Positions 1-8,624 of a DNA stretch of 64,000 nt are shown here, in pieces (positions within the stretch are counted from its first letter, which is position 1; each line of letters starts with the position of its first letter). Origin of the DNA: Radiobacillus deserti (GTDB lineage: Bacteria; Bacillota; Bacilli; Bacillales; Amphibacillaceae); contig NZ_CP041666.1 in NCBI RefSeq assembly GCF_007301515.1, forward strand, positions 2,790,001 through 2,854,000. Reading direction: 5' to 3'. The notes under the pieces were generated by a model. That model had not been told where the DNA came from and searched no databases. It saw only the letters and a list, made by a program, of their open reading frames with translations. Both the position numbers and the translations under genes were made by a program.

Positions 1-73
1 TGCGGATGATTTACTAACGGAAGTATTACTAACGATTAACGGAATTGCAGCAGGACTTCGTAACACAGGTTGA
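1..73 (+). CDS. C-terminal end of an unidentified protein (partial)
   Basis: An open frame enters from the left edge (codons from base 2) and ends at TGA 71-73. It gives only 23 residues ending in AAGLRNTG. It is followed 5 nt later by a strong rho-independent terminator, which supports it as a real gene end. Too little is present to assign a family. Confidence 0.5.
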   Translation, partial: ADDLLTEVLLTINGIAAGLRNTG

Positions 74-78
74 TACTT

Positions 79-109
79 AAAGACTCCAACCGACATGGTT
101 GGAGTCTTT
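79..109 (+). terminator. Rho-independent terminator
   Basis: A 13-bp perfect stem (AAAGACTCCAACC pairing with GGTTGGAGTCTTT) around a 5-nt loop, with a T-run built into the 3' arm. It ends the partial gene at the left edge. Confidence 0.85.
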
Positions 110-329
110 TGTATAAATGGTAATTTTTCAAAAAATACCAAACTAATTACATTTGAAAAGGCATACAGGACGATTTTTCGCTTAATTTGTAAAAAAATGT
201 ATTTATTTTGGGTAAAATTTCTTTTGTGTATTTCAAATTTTGCACTTATGATGATTGTATATTAATTCCCAGTCGTTGGTGTATTTATCTTTCTAGCGAT
301 TCGCGGTAAAATACAAAGGTGGTTCTGTC

Positions 330-929
330 ATGGTCATTGATGGCGTAATCCTGTCCGTTATTGTCGGATTTATAAGAAAAGGAAATCTGTCCAAACTCAC
401 CCAACCATTATTTACGTGGGGATGGATGTTTCCTTTATTGCTAGTTATACAGCTGGGTGTCTTTTATTTTCAAAACAAGATTAGTTGGATTGGACAGGCT
501 AGTGGTTATGTTTATATCGTCGTTTACGTTTTAGGACTTGTATTTCTATGGGTAAATCGACATCAAAAAGGACTAGCTCTTGTCATGGTTGGGGTCTTCT
601 TAAACTTCCTCGTCATGGTTACCAACGGTGGTCGTATGCCCGTTTCTGCAGAGGCAGCAGCGATATTGGACCCCATGTATATGGAAGCAATAAAAAATGG
701 CTTCTACGCAAAGCATGAGCTCTTAACTCAAACTTCTTCCTTTCCATTTCTAGGTGATATCATCCCGATCGCTCCTCCTTATCCACGGAGCCAGGTCATT
801 AGTATTGGAGATGTTATCATGAATATAGGTATTTTCCTCTTTATACAAGATTTAATGGTTTCAAAGGATCATGCAAAAACACATATACCTTGTGAATCTA
901 GTGATCTTAAAGGAGGTGAAGTACAATGA
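330..929 (+). CDS. DUF5317 family membrane protein
   Basis: A 199-aa integral membrane protein with about five hydrophobic segments (residues ~1-15, 28-47, 55-75, 80-100 and 158-175). The conserved NGGRMPV motif near residue 100 and the PRSQVISIGDVI motif near 150 are typical of the DUF5317 family, which has no known function. The start is supported by AAAGGTGG 7 nt upstream of ATG. The stop codon overlaps the start of the next small gene (ATGA), so the two are probably translationally coupled. The diguanylate cyclase/HD-GYP gene follows in the same direction. Confidence 0.8.
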   Translation: MVIDGVILSVIVGFIRKGNLSKLTQPLFTWGWMFPLLLVIQLGVFYFQNKISWIGQASGYVYIVVYVLGLVFLWVNRHQKGLALVMVGVFLNFLVMVTNGGRMPVSAEAAAILDPMYMEAIKNGFYAKHELLTQTSSFPFLGDIIPIAPPYPRSQVISIGDVIMNIGIFLFIQDLMVSKDHAKTHIPCESSDLKGGEVQ

Positions 930-1057
930 ACGAAATGGAAAAACGTAAGGCTCTTAAAGTGAAGCTATCTCTGTTTTTACTTAATGCATTCATCATCGCT
1001 ACTTTAGTAGGTGGCTTGACTTCTGGCTTCAAACTAATTGGTTCTGGTGGGCAATAA
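926..1057 (+). CDS. 43-aa single-pass membrane peptide
   Basis: A small gene missed by length cut-offs. A very strong ribosome site (AAAGGAGGTGA, 910-920) precedes ATG 926, which overlaps the preceding stop as ATGA. The product has a charged N-terminus (MNEMEKRKALKVK), then one hydrophobic segment (about residues 14-31), and ends in KLIGSGGQ. The spacing and coupling argue for a real product acting with the DUF5317 protein. I do not recognise the family. Confidence 0.65.
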   Translation: MNEMEKRKALKVKLSLFLLNAFIIATLVGGLTSGFKLIGSGGQ

Positions 1058-1066
1058 TTAACCGGG

Positions 1067-1087
1067 GGAGGGGAGTTTCTCCCCTCC
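1067..1087 (+). terminator. GC-rich hairpin, possible weak terminator or attenuator
   Basis: A perfect 9-bp stem (GGAGGGGAG/CTCCCCTCC) with a TTT loop lies just after the 43-aa gene. The following bases (TAATTTAGG) are not a proper T-run, so it may only partially terminate or may insulate the downstream GGDEF gene. Confidence 0.4.
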
Positions 1088-1113
1088 TAATTTAGGATAG
1101 AAGAGTGATATAT

Positions 1114-2928
1114 ATGAAAACTTCCATGAATCATCTTACAAACAAAATATATATGCTTGTGATCAACGGGATTGGTTTTTCCATCTTCTTCTCTTTTGGA
1201 TTATTTACCTTCCATGATTTGAATAATTGGGTGCTTGCTTATGCGTTAATCGGCGCAAACTTACTCCTAACCCACTTTCGAATCCAGATGCCTCCAGAAG
1301 GTAATTCAATGTCCATGGACTCCGCTGTTTATTTAGCATGTCTTTTTTATTTTGATATTCCTATGACACTTACCGTCTTGTTTTACACGAGTGTCATTCA
1401 GTTCTTATACGACCGCAAAACGGATTGGTGGGCACACCTCTACAATTTTTCCATCTACTCGATTATGATTTTCTGTACCTACCATGTATTCCAACTGACA
1501 AATGGCACGATCGGAAACATAGATTTGAATATCCTATACTCCTATGTCCTTGCATTAACGGTGTACTTTATCGTTAATTCGCTATTAATTATGCTTTATT
1601 TCATTACGTATGATAGAACGAATGCTGTTAAAATATTTCAAGACATAACAAGTGGAACAATTGAAAGCTACATTAGTACGTTAATCTTGTCTATTATTCT
1701 TGTTCTTTTATTCCAAACAGAAACAGTCTTTGGACTTTCTTTATTTGTAGGTTTAGCACTTATTCTTTCTTTTGCCTTTAAACAACACTTCATGCTTTAT
1801 CAGGATGTTGCAAGAAAAGCCAATATCGATCAATTAACAGGTCTATACAATCATGGATATACTAAAGAGCTTCTAGACAAGCTGTTTAAAGAGGCTAAAG
1901 AAAATCATAAACCGCTGAGCATTGCTTTTGTAGATATCGATGATTTCAAAAAATATAACGATGAAAATGGTCACTTAAAAGGGGATAAATTATTAGAGGA
2001 GTTCGGAAAGCAGATAGGAAATGCAGCGAAGGATACCGCATATTCCATCGGCCGATTTAGTGGAGAAGAATTCGTGTTTATCCTACCTGACACAAGTTCA
2101 CAAGATGCTAGTTCCTTTGTTGATAGATTAAGGAAAACAGTAAATGATACGTACTATGACGGAGTAGAAAGACTACCCTATGGCTGTCTTTCCTTTTCAG
2201 CAGGTATTGCTCCCCTTCAATCGGAAACCGTCACTCCATCCGAGCTTTTAAGTAAGGCTGGACAAGCGATGAAATATGCGAAGATGCAAGGAAAAAACAA
2301 TACACACATCTATGGGACAGAAATAGAAGAAGATCGTTTGTCGGCACCAATTGATGAGATGGAGCAACAGTTAAATATATTGTTAGCGAAGGACATTTAT
2401 ACGTACCGACATAGTAAACGCGTGTACAAGTACGCCGTAGAATTTAGTCAGGTTATTGGGTTAAAAGAGCAAGAGCGAAAACAACTCATCCTTGGCGCTC
2501 TCATTCATGATATTGGAAAAGTAGAGGTCCCCAGAGAAATTATTAATAAGAAAGGGAAGCTAGATAATTACGAATGGGAAATTGTGAAAAAGCACGTAAC
2601 CTGGGGGCATGATATTGTATCTAAGAACAAAAAGTTCGAGAGCCTTGCTCCACTTGTTGAGTTACATCACGAGCGATTTGATGGAAAAGGCTACCCATAT
2701 GGTCTAAGTGGCGAAGCGATTCCGAGGCTTGCACGGATTCTTTGTGTGATTGATTCCTTTGATGCGATGACAACAGAGCGTCCTTATCAGCGAACGAAGA
2801 CGTTCCCTGAGGCCATACATGAACTTCAGAAGTGTGCTGGAACTCAGTTTGATCCGGATATTGTGGACTCTTTTATTCGATACATTCATAGAAACTATTT
2901 ATCTACACTTGAACCGAATACTCTGTAA
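1114..2928 (+). CDS. Membrane GGDEF + HD-GYP cyclic-di-GMP protein
   Basis: An approximately 604-aa protein with an N-terminal membrane sensor (about six hydrophobic segments, residues ~10-225), a GGDEF domain (~236-400) and a C-terminal HD-GYP domain (~430-590). The GGDEF signature is the active-looking variant SGEEF. The HD-GYP domain keeps HDIGK and the HHERFDGKGYP motif, so both synthesis and breakdown of c-di-GMP are possible. The open frame extends upstream to a GTG at 1105, but ATG 1114 has the better spacing (about 8 nt) from the purine-rich AGGATAGAAGAG. It follows the DUF5317 gene pair. A terminator lies 9 nt after the stop. Confidence 0.9.
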   Translation: MKTSMNHLTNKIYMLVINGIGFSIFFSFGLFTFHDLNNWVLAYALIGANLLLTHFRIQMPPEGNSMSMDSAVYLACLFYFDIPMTLTVLFYTSVIQFLYDRKTDWWAHLYNFSIYSIMIFCTYHVFQLTNGTIGNIDLNILYSYVLALTVYFIVNSLLIMLYFITYDRTNAVKIFQDITSGTIESYISTLILSIILVLLFQTETVFGLSLFVGLALILSFAFKQHFMLYQDVARKANIDQLTGLYNHGYTKELLDKLFKEAKENHKPLSIAFVDIDDFKKYNDENGHLKGDKLLEEFGKQIGNAAKDTAYSIGRFSGEEFVFILPDTSSQDASSFVDRLRKTVNDTYYDGVERLPYGCLSFSAGIAPLQSETVTPSELLSKAGQAMKYAKMQGKNNTHIYGTEIEEDRLSAPIDEMEQQLNILLAKDIYTYRHSKRVYKYAVEFSQVIGLKEQERKQLILGALIHDIGKVEVPREIINKKGKLDNYEWEIVKKHVTWGHDIVSKNKKFESLAPLVELHHERFDGKGYPYGLSGEAIPRLARILCVIDSFDAMTTERPYQRTKTFPEAIHELQKCAGTQFDPDIVDSFIRYIHRNYLSTLEPNTL

Positions 2929-2936
2929 TAAAAGGC

Positions 2937-2971
2937 ACCACCTAATCGTTATATAAAGGAGATTAGGTGGT
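2937..2971. terminator. Bidirectional terminator between convergent genes
   Basis: An 11-bp stem (ACCACCTAATC/GATTAGGTGGT), followed on the + strand by CATTTTTATT. It separates the + strand GGDEF/HD-GYP gene from the end of the long minus-strand array. Confidence 0.8.
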
Positions 2972-2979
2972 CATTTTTA

Positions 2980-4128
2980 TTAATTATTTCGATATTTCCA
3001 CTTTACTAGTTTTGGCTTAACTAATATACCAATAATGCCTATGGCGATCGTAATTGTAAATAACAAAAATAGTATTTGTATCTGTCCCGTAGCCCTTTCA
3101 CCGAGATAAGAATAAAGTATAGTTGCCGGCATCTGTCCTAAGCCTGTCGCCCAGAAAAATCTCCAAAATGTTACCGTAGTTAAGCCGGCACCATAACTCA
3201 CCAAGTCAAAGGAAATGACCGGAACAAGTCTTGCTATTAATATAGAGTAGGAACCATATTTTTCAAAAAATGCATCCCACCAAAATAAAGCTTTTTTACT
3301 CACTAACCTTTCTACTAAAGGGCGACCAAACCATTTCGCCAAATAAAAACATAAAGTGGCACCGAGCATCGCACTACTCCACGATAGTAACGCTCCCCAC
3401 AACCAACCAAATACGATTCCATTGGTAAAGGTAATGACAAAAGCAGGTAATGGCGCGATTACCGATTGAAAAACCATAAGTAGAGCTGAAACGATAGCGG
3501 CCAGGGAGCCAAAAGAAAGAACATATTCCTTAAAGACCGTGATATCTGCTTGAATCATAATGTGTACAAGTTCATTCACAAGTAATCTAAGCGGCCCATA
3601 CGCAAAATAAAGAAACCAAAATAACGCTCCTATACCCGTTACGATGAATATCGCAAGTTTCTTATTTGAGGGTACATCTTGCTTTTTATTTGGAAGAAGA
3701 TCAGCTCGTGTCCAAAAAATGGTGATAAGCCCTATAATAATCCATGCAATCCATCCAACGTTAATAGCTGAGATAGACCAAGATTGCTGCATGAAAAGCG
3801 ATAATTTCACGGAATAAGCTGGAAGTATATAAAGATCACCATTCATTAGTGGAACCATCGTCGAAATTAACAAGGCAGCTAACGCAACAAAGAATGAATG
3901 CATCTTCCGCTTAATCGCCAGTAAGGGTGGTCTACCTTCCATGATAAACAATAGGATAGTTAGCCATATGGATACCCCTACTAAGACTGTAATGGCATAG
4001 GCACCTTCCAGTCGCATATCCAACCAAGTACTTTGAGTAATAAGTGTACTAATAGCCATACCAATTATGGAGAATAGAAACACGTTTCTAATCAGTAATG
4101 AACATGTATGCATACATCGGATAACCAC
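2980..4128 (-). CDS. TVP38/TMEM64 (VTT, SNARE-associated) family membrane protein with extra N-terminal membrane region
   Basis: 382 aa, almost entirely membrane-embedded. The C-terminal half (~225-345) is a VTT domain of the DedA/TVP38 superfamily: an FVITFTNGIVFG-type segment, then GATLCFYLAKWFGRP, then the conserved LIARLVPVISFDLVSYGAGL re-entrant motif. The N-terminal ~190 residues add about five membrane spans not found in minimal family members. The start is GTG with GGGGGAG upstream. It is the last gene of the 25-gene minus-strand run and follows a YdjY-like lipoprotein. This pairing resembles E. coli ydjX/ydjY/ydjZ, whose function is unknown. Confidence 0.85.
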   Translation of the reverse strand: MVIRCMHTCSLLIRNVFLFSIIGMAISTLITQSTWLDMRLEGAYAITVLVGVSIWLTILLFIMEGRPPLLAIKRKMHSFFVALAALLISTMVPLMNGDLYILPAYSVKLSLFMQQSWSISAINVGWIAWIIIGLITIFWTRADLLPNKKQDVPSNKKLAIFIVTGIGALFWFLYFAYGPLRLLVNELVHIMIQADITVFKEYVLSFGSLAAIVSALLMVFQSVIAPLPAFVITFTNGIVFGWLWGALLSWSSAMLGATLCFYLAKWFGRPLVERLVSKKALFWWDAFFEKYGSYSILIARLVPVISFDLVSYGAGLTTVTFWRFFWATGLGQMPATILYSYLGERATGQIQILFLLFTITIAIGIIGILVKPKLVKWKYRNN

Positions 4129-4149
4129 GGTAACTCCCCCACTCCTATG

Positions 4150-4857
4150 TTAAAACTGGTAGATTAACGTAACCGGTGTACCATCCTCCGGTAAAACCTC
4201 TGGATTCCCGTGGAACTCTGCTTTTCCATTCTTAAATGTTCCCACAGGCTGCGACGCATTACTTATAATCCCTACTGGACAGCTATCAAAACACATAAAA
4301 CAACCGGTCATCTTGTCTTTAGCTGCTTCATAATTACCGCCAAAGTGATAAGCAATTTTCTTACCTGTTGAATCCACCATCACTTCATTTATGTCGTATA
4401 TTTCATCTGCATTTTCCCAAGTTATTTGAACCTCTACTTTATCCCCTTTGATAAACTTTCCTTCTTCATTTTCTCGAAAGGCTTCTTCCTTGTCTCCTCC
4501 TTTTTCAAGTGCAGGGGTCCCGCCAATTTCCATCAGTGCTTGATAAAAAGCTAAGGGATTCGCATATGCATCAAACACTGACTTTTTTCCATTGGAACCT
4601 TCTATCCAATTAAGTCCATGTCTAGTTGGTTTCTCTAAATATTTACCGTTCACTGTAGCATAGACTTTTACTTGTCGTTTTTCTTGATCTAGATAAATAG
4701 AGTGCTCTTTCCCAAATTCTGATTCATTTGATGCAAAATACTTTTCAATGTCCTTTTCTTGTTCTGCATTATTAGCTGTATTTTCACTCCCACAACCTGC
4801 TAGAATCCCGAAAGTAAGTAGCATTAGTGTGTAGCTAATAAATAGCTTTCTTTTCAT
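4150..4857 (-). CDS. YdjY-like lipoprotein with a Cys-rich CxxCxxxCP motif
   Basis: About 235 aa from the ATG at 4857. An in-frame ATG 15 nt upstream abuts the AAGGGAG ribosome site directly and is too close to it. The N-terminus is a lipoprotein signal with lipobox LAGC, so the protein is anchored outside the membrane. The central region resembles the YdjY domain (often named '4Fe-4S ferredoxin N-terminal domain'). A GCFMCFDSCPVG motif near residue 190 gives three closely spaced Cys, suggesting metal or cluster binding. It lies 21 nt before the VTT gene and behind the nucleoside hydrolase. The E. coli parallel is ydjY beside ydjX/ydjZ. Function is unknown. Confidence 0.75.
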   Translation of the reverse strand: MKRKLFISYTLMLLTFGILAGCGSENTANNAEQEKDIEKYFASNESEFGKEHSIYLDQEKRQVKVYATVNGKYLEKPTRHGLNWIEGSNGKKSVFDAYANPLAFYQALMEIGGTPALEKGGDKEEAFRENEEGKFIKGDKVEVQITWENADEIYDINEVMVDSTGKKIAYHFGGNYEAAKDKMTGCFMCFDSCPVGIISNASQPVGTFKNGKAEFHGNPEVLPEDGTPVTLIYQF

Positions 4858-4936
4858 AATCGTTATATCCATCTCCCTTCTTAGTTGTCATTACTCGATT
4901 AACGTATGAGAAAAAAAAGCGAAAAATAATATTACT

Positions 4937-5844
4937 TTAGTTCTGTGCAAAATGGCCTAAAGAAACAGTACTCCATGCCTCAAGAATGGTTGTATTATAT
5001 TGGAACACATCTCGAATTCGAATTGGAATATTAACCTTCGGACTCTCAATTCGTTTGTTTTGATCTGGCTTTAGACTACCTGATTTCAAGTCTTCTTCCG
5101 CTCCATCAATGATACAATGATAATCCTCAAACAATTCTGGATGTGTCAGATAAACAGCGGCAGTTGTGTCCCAACTATGGAAACCATGCACAAATCAAAT
5201 TCCATATCTAAATGATCAATCCATTTAACAATATGTTTAAGTAGATAAGTTGAAATCCAAGTATTTTGGAAGTTTATTAAAGCATTTATTTGCTCTTGTC
5301 CGAACAGGGATTGAAGACAAAGGTTTCCAGTAATAACGTGGATATCTGTTTTTAATCTTAGTACATGATAAGCAGCTGTAGGGTCAATAGAAAAGTTTAA
5401 TTCTTTAAGCTCCTTTCCGTTTAAGAACAAAGGCTCTAAAATGCCACCAATCACTACAATCTGTTTTACATTTCGGTAAAAATCTTCATCTATAAGGGAC
5501 GCATGGTACACATTCGTTAACGAACCCGTTGCAAGTATGGTAACTTCTCCAGGATATTGGCGTACCGTTTCCGCCATGAAATATGCTGCTTCCCCGAATA
5601 CTTTATGTTTTTCCTCCTTGCCTACCCCTTTAACCAATGGGATGTTAGACACACCTAATTCCTTAAACAATTGATTCGTTGCTCTCCAAACCTGATCTAA
5701 GCTACTATTTCCGAACGTGGTAGTGACACCTAACAGGTCAACACGACTACTTCCTAATAGATAAACAAAGGTTAGTCCGTCATCAATGTCTCTACCTTGA
5801 AATCCCATCGTATTATCACAATCAAAAAGCACTTTTTGACTCAA
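4937..5844 (-). pseudogene. Inosine-uridine-type nucleoside hydrolase, frameshifted
   Basis: The N-terminal part carries a variant of the family's DxDxGxDD metal site (VLFDCDNTMGFQGRDIDDG), followed by TILATGSLTNV and IVVIGG. The C-terminal part continues in another frame from HGFHSWDTTAAVYLTHPELF. Adding one T to the TTT read at 5192-5194 joins the two halves as DMEFDFVHGFHSWD. The best start is TTG at 5844, 10 nt after AAGGAG, overlapping the end of the ABC ATPase gene. The family hydrolyses nucleosides to base plus ribose. Here it is the last gene before ydjY, coupled to an ABC importer, so a role on an imported nucleoside-like compound is inferred. The break may be a sequencing error. Confidence 0.8.
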
Positions 5845-6919
5845 TTGAATCCATCTCCTTAATAAAATGTAGATGTTTAGCATCAACGTCCAATCCCACT
5901 CTATCCCCTTCGACTAATTCTAAATCAGGGGTGTGGAATACATAAAAAATCAAGGACCCAATCTTTATTTGAATATAATGATAATCAGGAGGGAGGCTTT
6001 GTCTTACAACCTCTCCATGAATCGTCGGATTCTGGTTAGAGTGAACAATTCTTATAGCTTCTGGCTTCAGGATTAGCCAGCCTCTTTCATTATGCTCGGT
6101 GTAAAGTGTAGGTAGAGAAAGTGATAGATATTCGGATGTAAATGTTCCTTTTTCCATTTGACCATAAAGAATGTTTTTGGCTCCTAAAAATCGAGCTACT
6201 TCTATATGTTGAGGCCTTTTGATTAAATCTTTGGGCGCACCTTCTTCTAACACACGCCCATTTTCCATAATCGCAATTCTATCCGATAATTGGAACGCTT
6301 CCTCTTGGTCGTGCGTGACAAATAGAATGATCATATTGTACGTTCGATGAATATGCTTAAGTAATTGTCGCATCTCGTTGCGAGTTTCCCGATCGAGCGC
6401 ACTAAACGGTTCATCCATTAATAAAACAGCTGGCTCCATCACAATCGCACGTGCTAAAGCAACCCGCTGTTGTTGGCCACCACTTAAGCCGGATGGATAA
6501 CGGGTTTCAAAACCTTCTAATCCAACCGCTTTCAATACATCCTGAGCTTTACGGAATCGCAGTCCTTTCCTTACCTTTTTCATCTTTAAACCAAACATGA
6601 CGTTCTCTTGTACATTTAAATGCGGAAACAAGAGAGGCTCTTGAAATACCATTCCAAAGCCTCTAGTTTCTGGTGGTATTGCAGTCACATCATTATCGTT
6701 CCAGTAAATGCTTCCTTGATCAGGTTCCAGTATTCCAGCAATAACCTTCAATAAGGTCGTTTTTCCACAGCCGGATGGACCAAGAATAGAAAAGAACTCT
6801 CCATTTTCTATGCTTAGATGGATAGAATTCAAGAAAAAGCCTGTCGCTTTCATGATTCCTCCACCCTTTGGTTTTATTTGCTTTTTCAATTCTCTAACTT
6901 GAAGACCAGACAAATACAT
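5822..6919 (-). CDS. ABC importer ATPase (spermidine/iron/thiamine-type, with TOBE-like tail)
   Basis: 365 aa. Walker A GPSGCGKTT (~48), Q-loop FQEPLLFP, signature LSGGQQQRVALARA (~146), Walker B LLMDEPFSALD and H-loop VTHDQEEA are all intact. The C-terminal ~120 residues form a TOBE-like regulatory extension, so it is longer than E. coli YnjD. The start at 6919 keeps the N-terminal strand LQVRELKK that precedes Walker A in this family. An internal ATG at 6853 with a good GGTGGAGG site is an alternative. It lies 12 nt after a permease gene and overlaps the following nucleoside hydrolase. It powers the YnjB-type importer encoded upstream. Confidence 0.9.
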   Translation of the reverse strand: MYLSGLQVRELKKQIKPKGGGIMKATGFFLNSIHLSIENGEFFSILGPSGCGKTTLLKVIAGILEPDQGSIYWNDNDVTAIPPETRGFGMVFQEPLLFPHLNVQENVMFGLKMKKVRKGLRFRKAQDVLKAVGLEGFETRYPSGLSGGQQQRVALARAIVMEPAVLLMDEPFSALDRETRNEMRQLLKHIHRTYNMIILFVTHDQEEAFQLSDRIAIMENGRVLEEGAPKDLIKRPQHIEVARFLGAKNILYGQMEKGTFTSEYLSLSLPTLYTEHNERGWLILKPEAIRIVHSNQNPTIHGEVVRQSLPPDYHYIQIKIGSLIFYVFHTPDLELVEGDRVGLDVDAKHLHFIKEMDSIESKSAF

Positions 6920-6931
6920 CGCTCCCTCTAT

Positions 6932-7741
6932 TCAGACATGAATCGTGCCCCGATAGTTGTAATACGTTTTTAAAACATAGTCCATAACAAATAAAGTGAT
7001 ACCAGACATCAAGATAAAGATGATGGAATAAGCAGCTCCAATTGCTTGATCTCCTCCACTAATAAAAGGAAGCATCACGACTGGCAATGTCATGACCTGT
7101 CCTCCTCCAATTAAAAACGTAAGAATGTATTGGTTTAAAGACACAAGTACACTTAGACTAGAGCCTGCAATGATACCTGGTAAAAGATGAGGGATGACGA
7201 TAAATAAAAAACGTTGAAGACTTCCTGCACCAAGCATCATTCCTTGTTGTTCCCATTTCAATCCGAGAGTTTGGTAACTGATAACAAGCGCTCTAATCAT
7301 ATAAGGTAAGGTCGGAATAATATGGGCGATAATGACTCCCGTATTCGAATCAGTAAGCCCATAGCGTATAAACGTTACATAAATACCCATTACGGAGACA
7401 AATGGTGGGATTATGATAGGTGCGTATAGCAATCCCTCAACCAGCCACTTTCCTCTGAAAGAATATCTACCTAATACAGAAGCGGCTGGAAGTGCTAGGA
7501 ATAAATTAAGGATAACGACTACCATCGCAATCTCAATACTTGTCCAAACCGCCTCCCAAGTTTGACTATGATTCGTCAAAACATACTTCCAGGCTCTTAC
7601 ACTCCATTCATGCGGAATGATCTCCGGCCACTTCCATCCATGTGAGAAACTAGAAAGTAATAAAGGAACAAAAGGAATGACAAGCATTGTAAAGAGTACA
7701 AGGCTTCCTATTCTATACGTAACCTTATAAAACAGCTGCAC
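6932..7741 (-). CDS. ABC importer permease (second subunit)
   Basis: 269 aa with six predicted membrane spans and the BPD-transport (EAA) loop around MMLGAGSLQRFLFIVIPHLLPGI (residues ~165-187). Its gene starts 1 nt after the first permease gene ends and is followed 12 nt later by the ATPase. E. coli YnjC is one long protein with two permease halves. Here the two halves are separate genes. Substrate unknown. Context (nucleoside hydrolase, thioribose-kinase-like protein) suggests a ribose-containing small molecule. Confidence 0.88.
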   Translation of the reverse strand: MQLFYKVTYRIGSLVLFTMLVIPFVPLLLSSFSHGWKWPEIIPHEWSVRAWKYVLTNHSQTWEAVWTSIEIAMVVVILNLFLALPAASVLGRYSFRGKWLVEGLLYAPIIIPPFVSVMGIYVTFIRYGLTDSNTGVIIAHIIPTLPYMIRALVISYQTLGLKWEQQGMMLGAGSLQRFLFIVIPHLLPGIIAGSSLSVLVSLNQYILTFLIGGGQVMTLPVVMLPFISGGDQAIGAAYSIIFILMSGITLFVMDYVLKTYYNYRGTIHV

Positions 7742-7742
7742 G

Positions 7743-8624
7743 TCACCATCCTCCTTCCCCTAAGTACCATCGCCTTCTAAACCAATACATGATGATGCCA
7801 ATAATGGCAATAATCCATACAAGGATGACGTTTATAGCCAAGGCTTCAGGTCGAGCGTCTAGCCCCCCACTTGTAAACAAATTATAAGATAAGACAGACA
7901 ATGTCTTTGGGTACGTAACCCCTAATAAAAACGGAACCTCAAAAGCTGTAAATGTAAAAGCAAATACAATGAATACAGCCGATAACCAAGCGGGCATTAG
8001 GAGTGGAAACATGACAGTACGAAAAAAGCTCCACCTATTACCACCAAGTATTCTTGAAACATCCAACCAATCCTTCGGTATTCGGGAAAGAATAGGGAAA
8101 ATCATCAGGGCTACAAATGCAGCTTCCTTCCATGTGTATGCGAAAATAATCCCCCACCCAAAAGAATCATTAACTAAAATAGGGAATTGATTAATCTGGG
8201 ATAGCCATCCAAACGCTTCTAATAATCGGGATAACCACCCACTTCGTTCTAGCAAAAGAATTATGATAAATGCAGTTACCAGCGGAGGTACTACCATTGG
8301 AATTTGGAACATCTTTTCCCAAAACTGCTGGCTTCTGTTACGATTCTTAACCATAAAAAAGAAACCGACAGAACTTATCATTCCTAATCCTCCAGCAAAA
8401 ATAGAGGATAAGAATGCTGTTCGCAAGGATAAACCTAAAGAGGACCAAAAATCCTCCGAACGAAACAATTGCTTGTAATATAGAAAAGAAAAATGAAATT
8501 GGTTTGCAGCTGGAAAATACCCTAAGCTTTGTGCTACACCGATTAAAAATCCTCCAACAAATAATAGGATTGTAATACTTATAGCAGGAAGTAATTTAAG
8601 GAATATCGTTTTATTTTGCAACAT
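7743..8624 (-). CDS. ABC importer permease (first subunit)
   Basis: About 293 aa with six membrane spans (TM1 begins near residue 10). The BPD-transport loop reads LDVSRILGGNRWSFFRTVMFP, carrying the conserved G-G spacing of the EAA motif. The frame is open back to 8651, but ATG 8624 is preferred: GGAGGAG lies 13 nt upstream and the shorter start gives a normal N-terminus. It overlaps the 3' end of the substrate-binding-protein gene by 14 nt, so translation is probably coupled. Confidence 0.85.
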   Translation of the reverse strand: MLQNKTIFLKLLPAISITILLFVGGFLIGVAQSLGYFPAANQFHFSFLYYKQLFRSEDFWSSLGLSLRTAFLSSIFAGGLGMISSVGFFFMVKNRNRSQQFWEKMFQIPMVVPPLVTAFIIILLLERSGWLSRLLEAFGWLSQINQFPILVNDSFGWGIIFAYTWKEAAFVALMIFPILSRIPKDWLDVSRILGGNRWSFFRTVMFPLLMPAWLSAVFIVFAFTFTAFEVPFLLGVTYPKTLSVLSYNLFTSGGLDARPEALAINVILVWIIAIIGIIMYWFRRRWYLGEGGW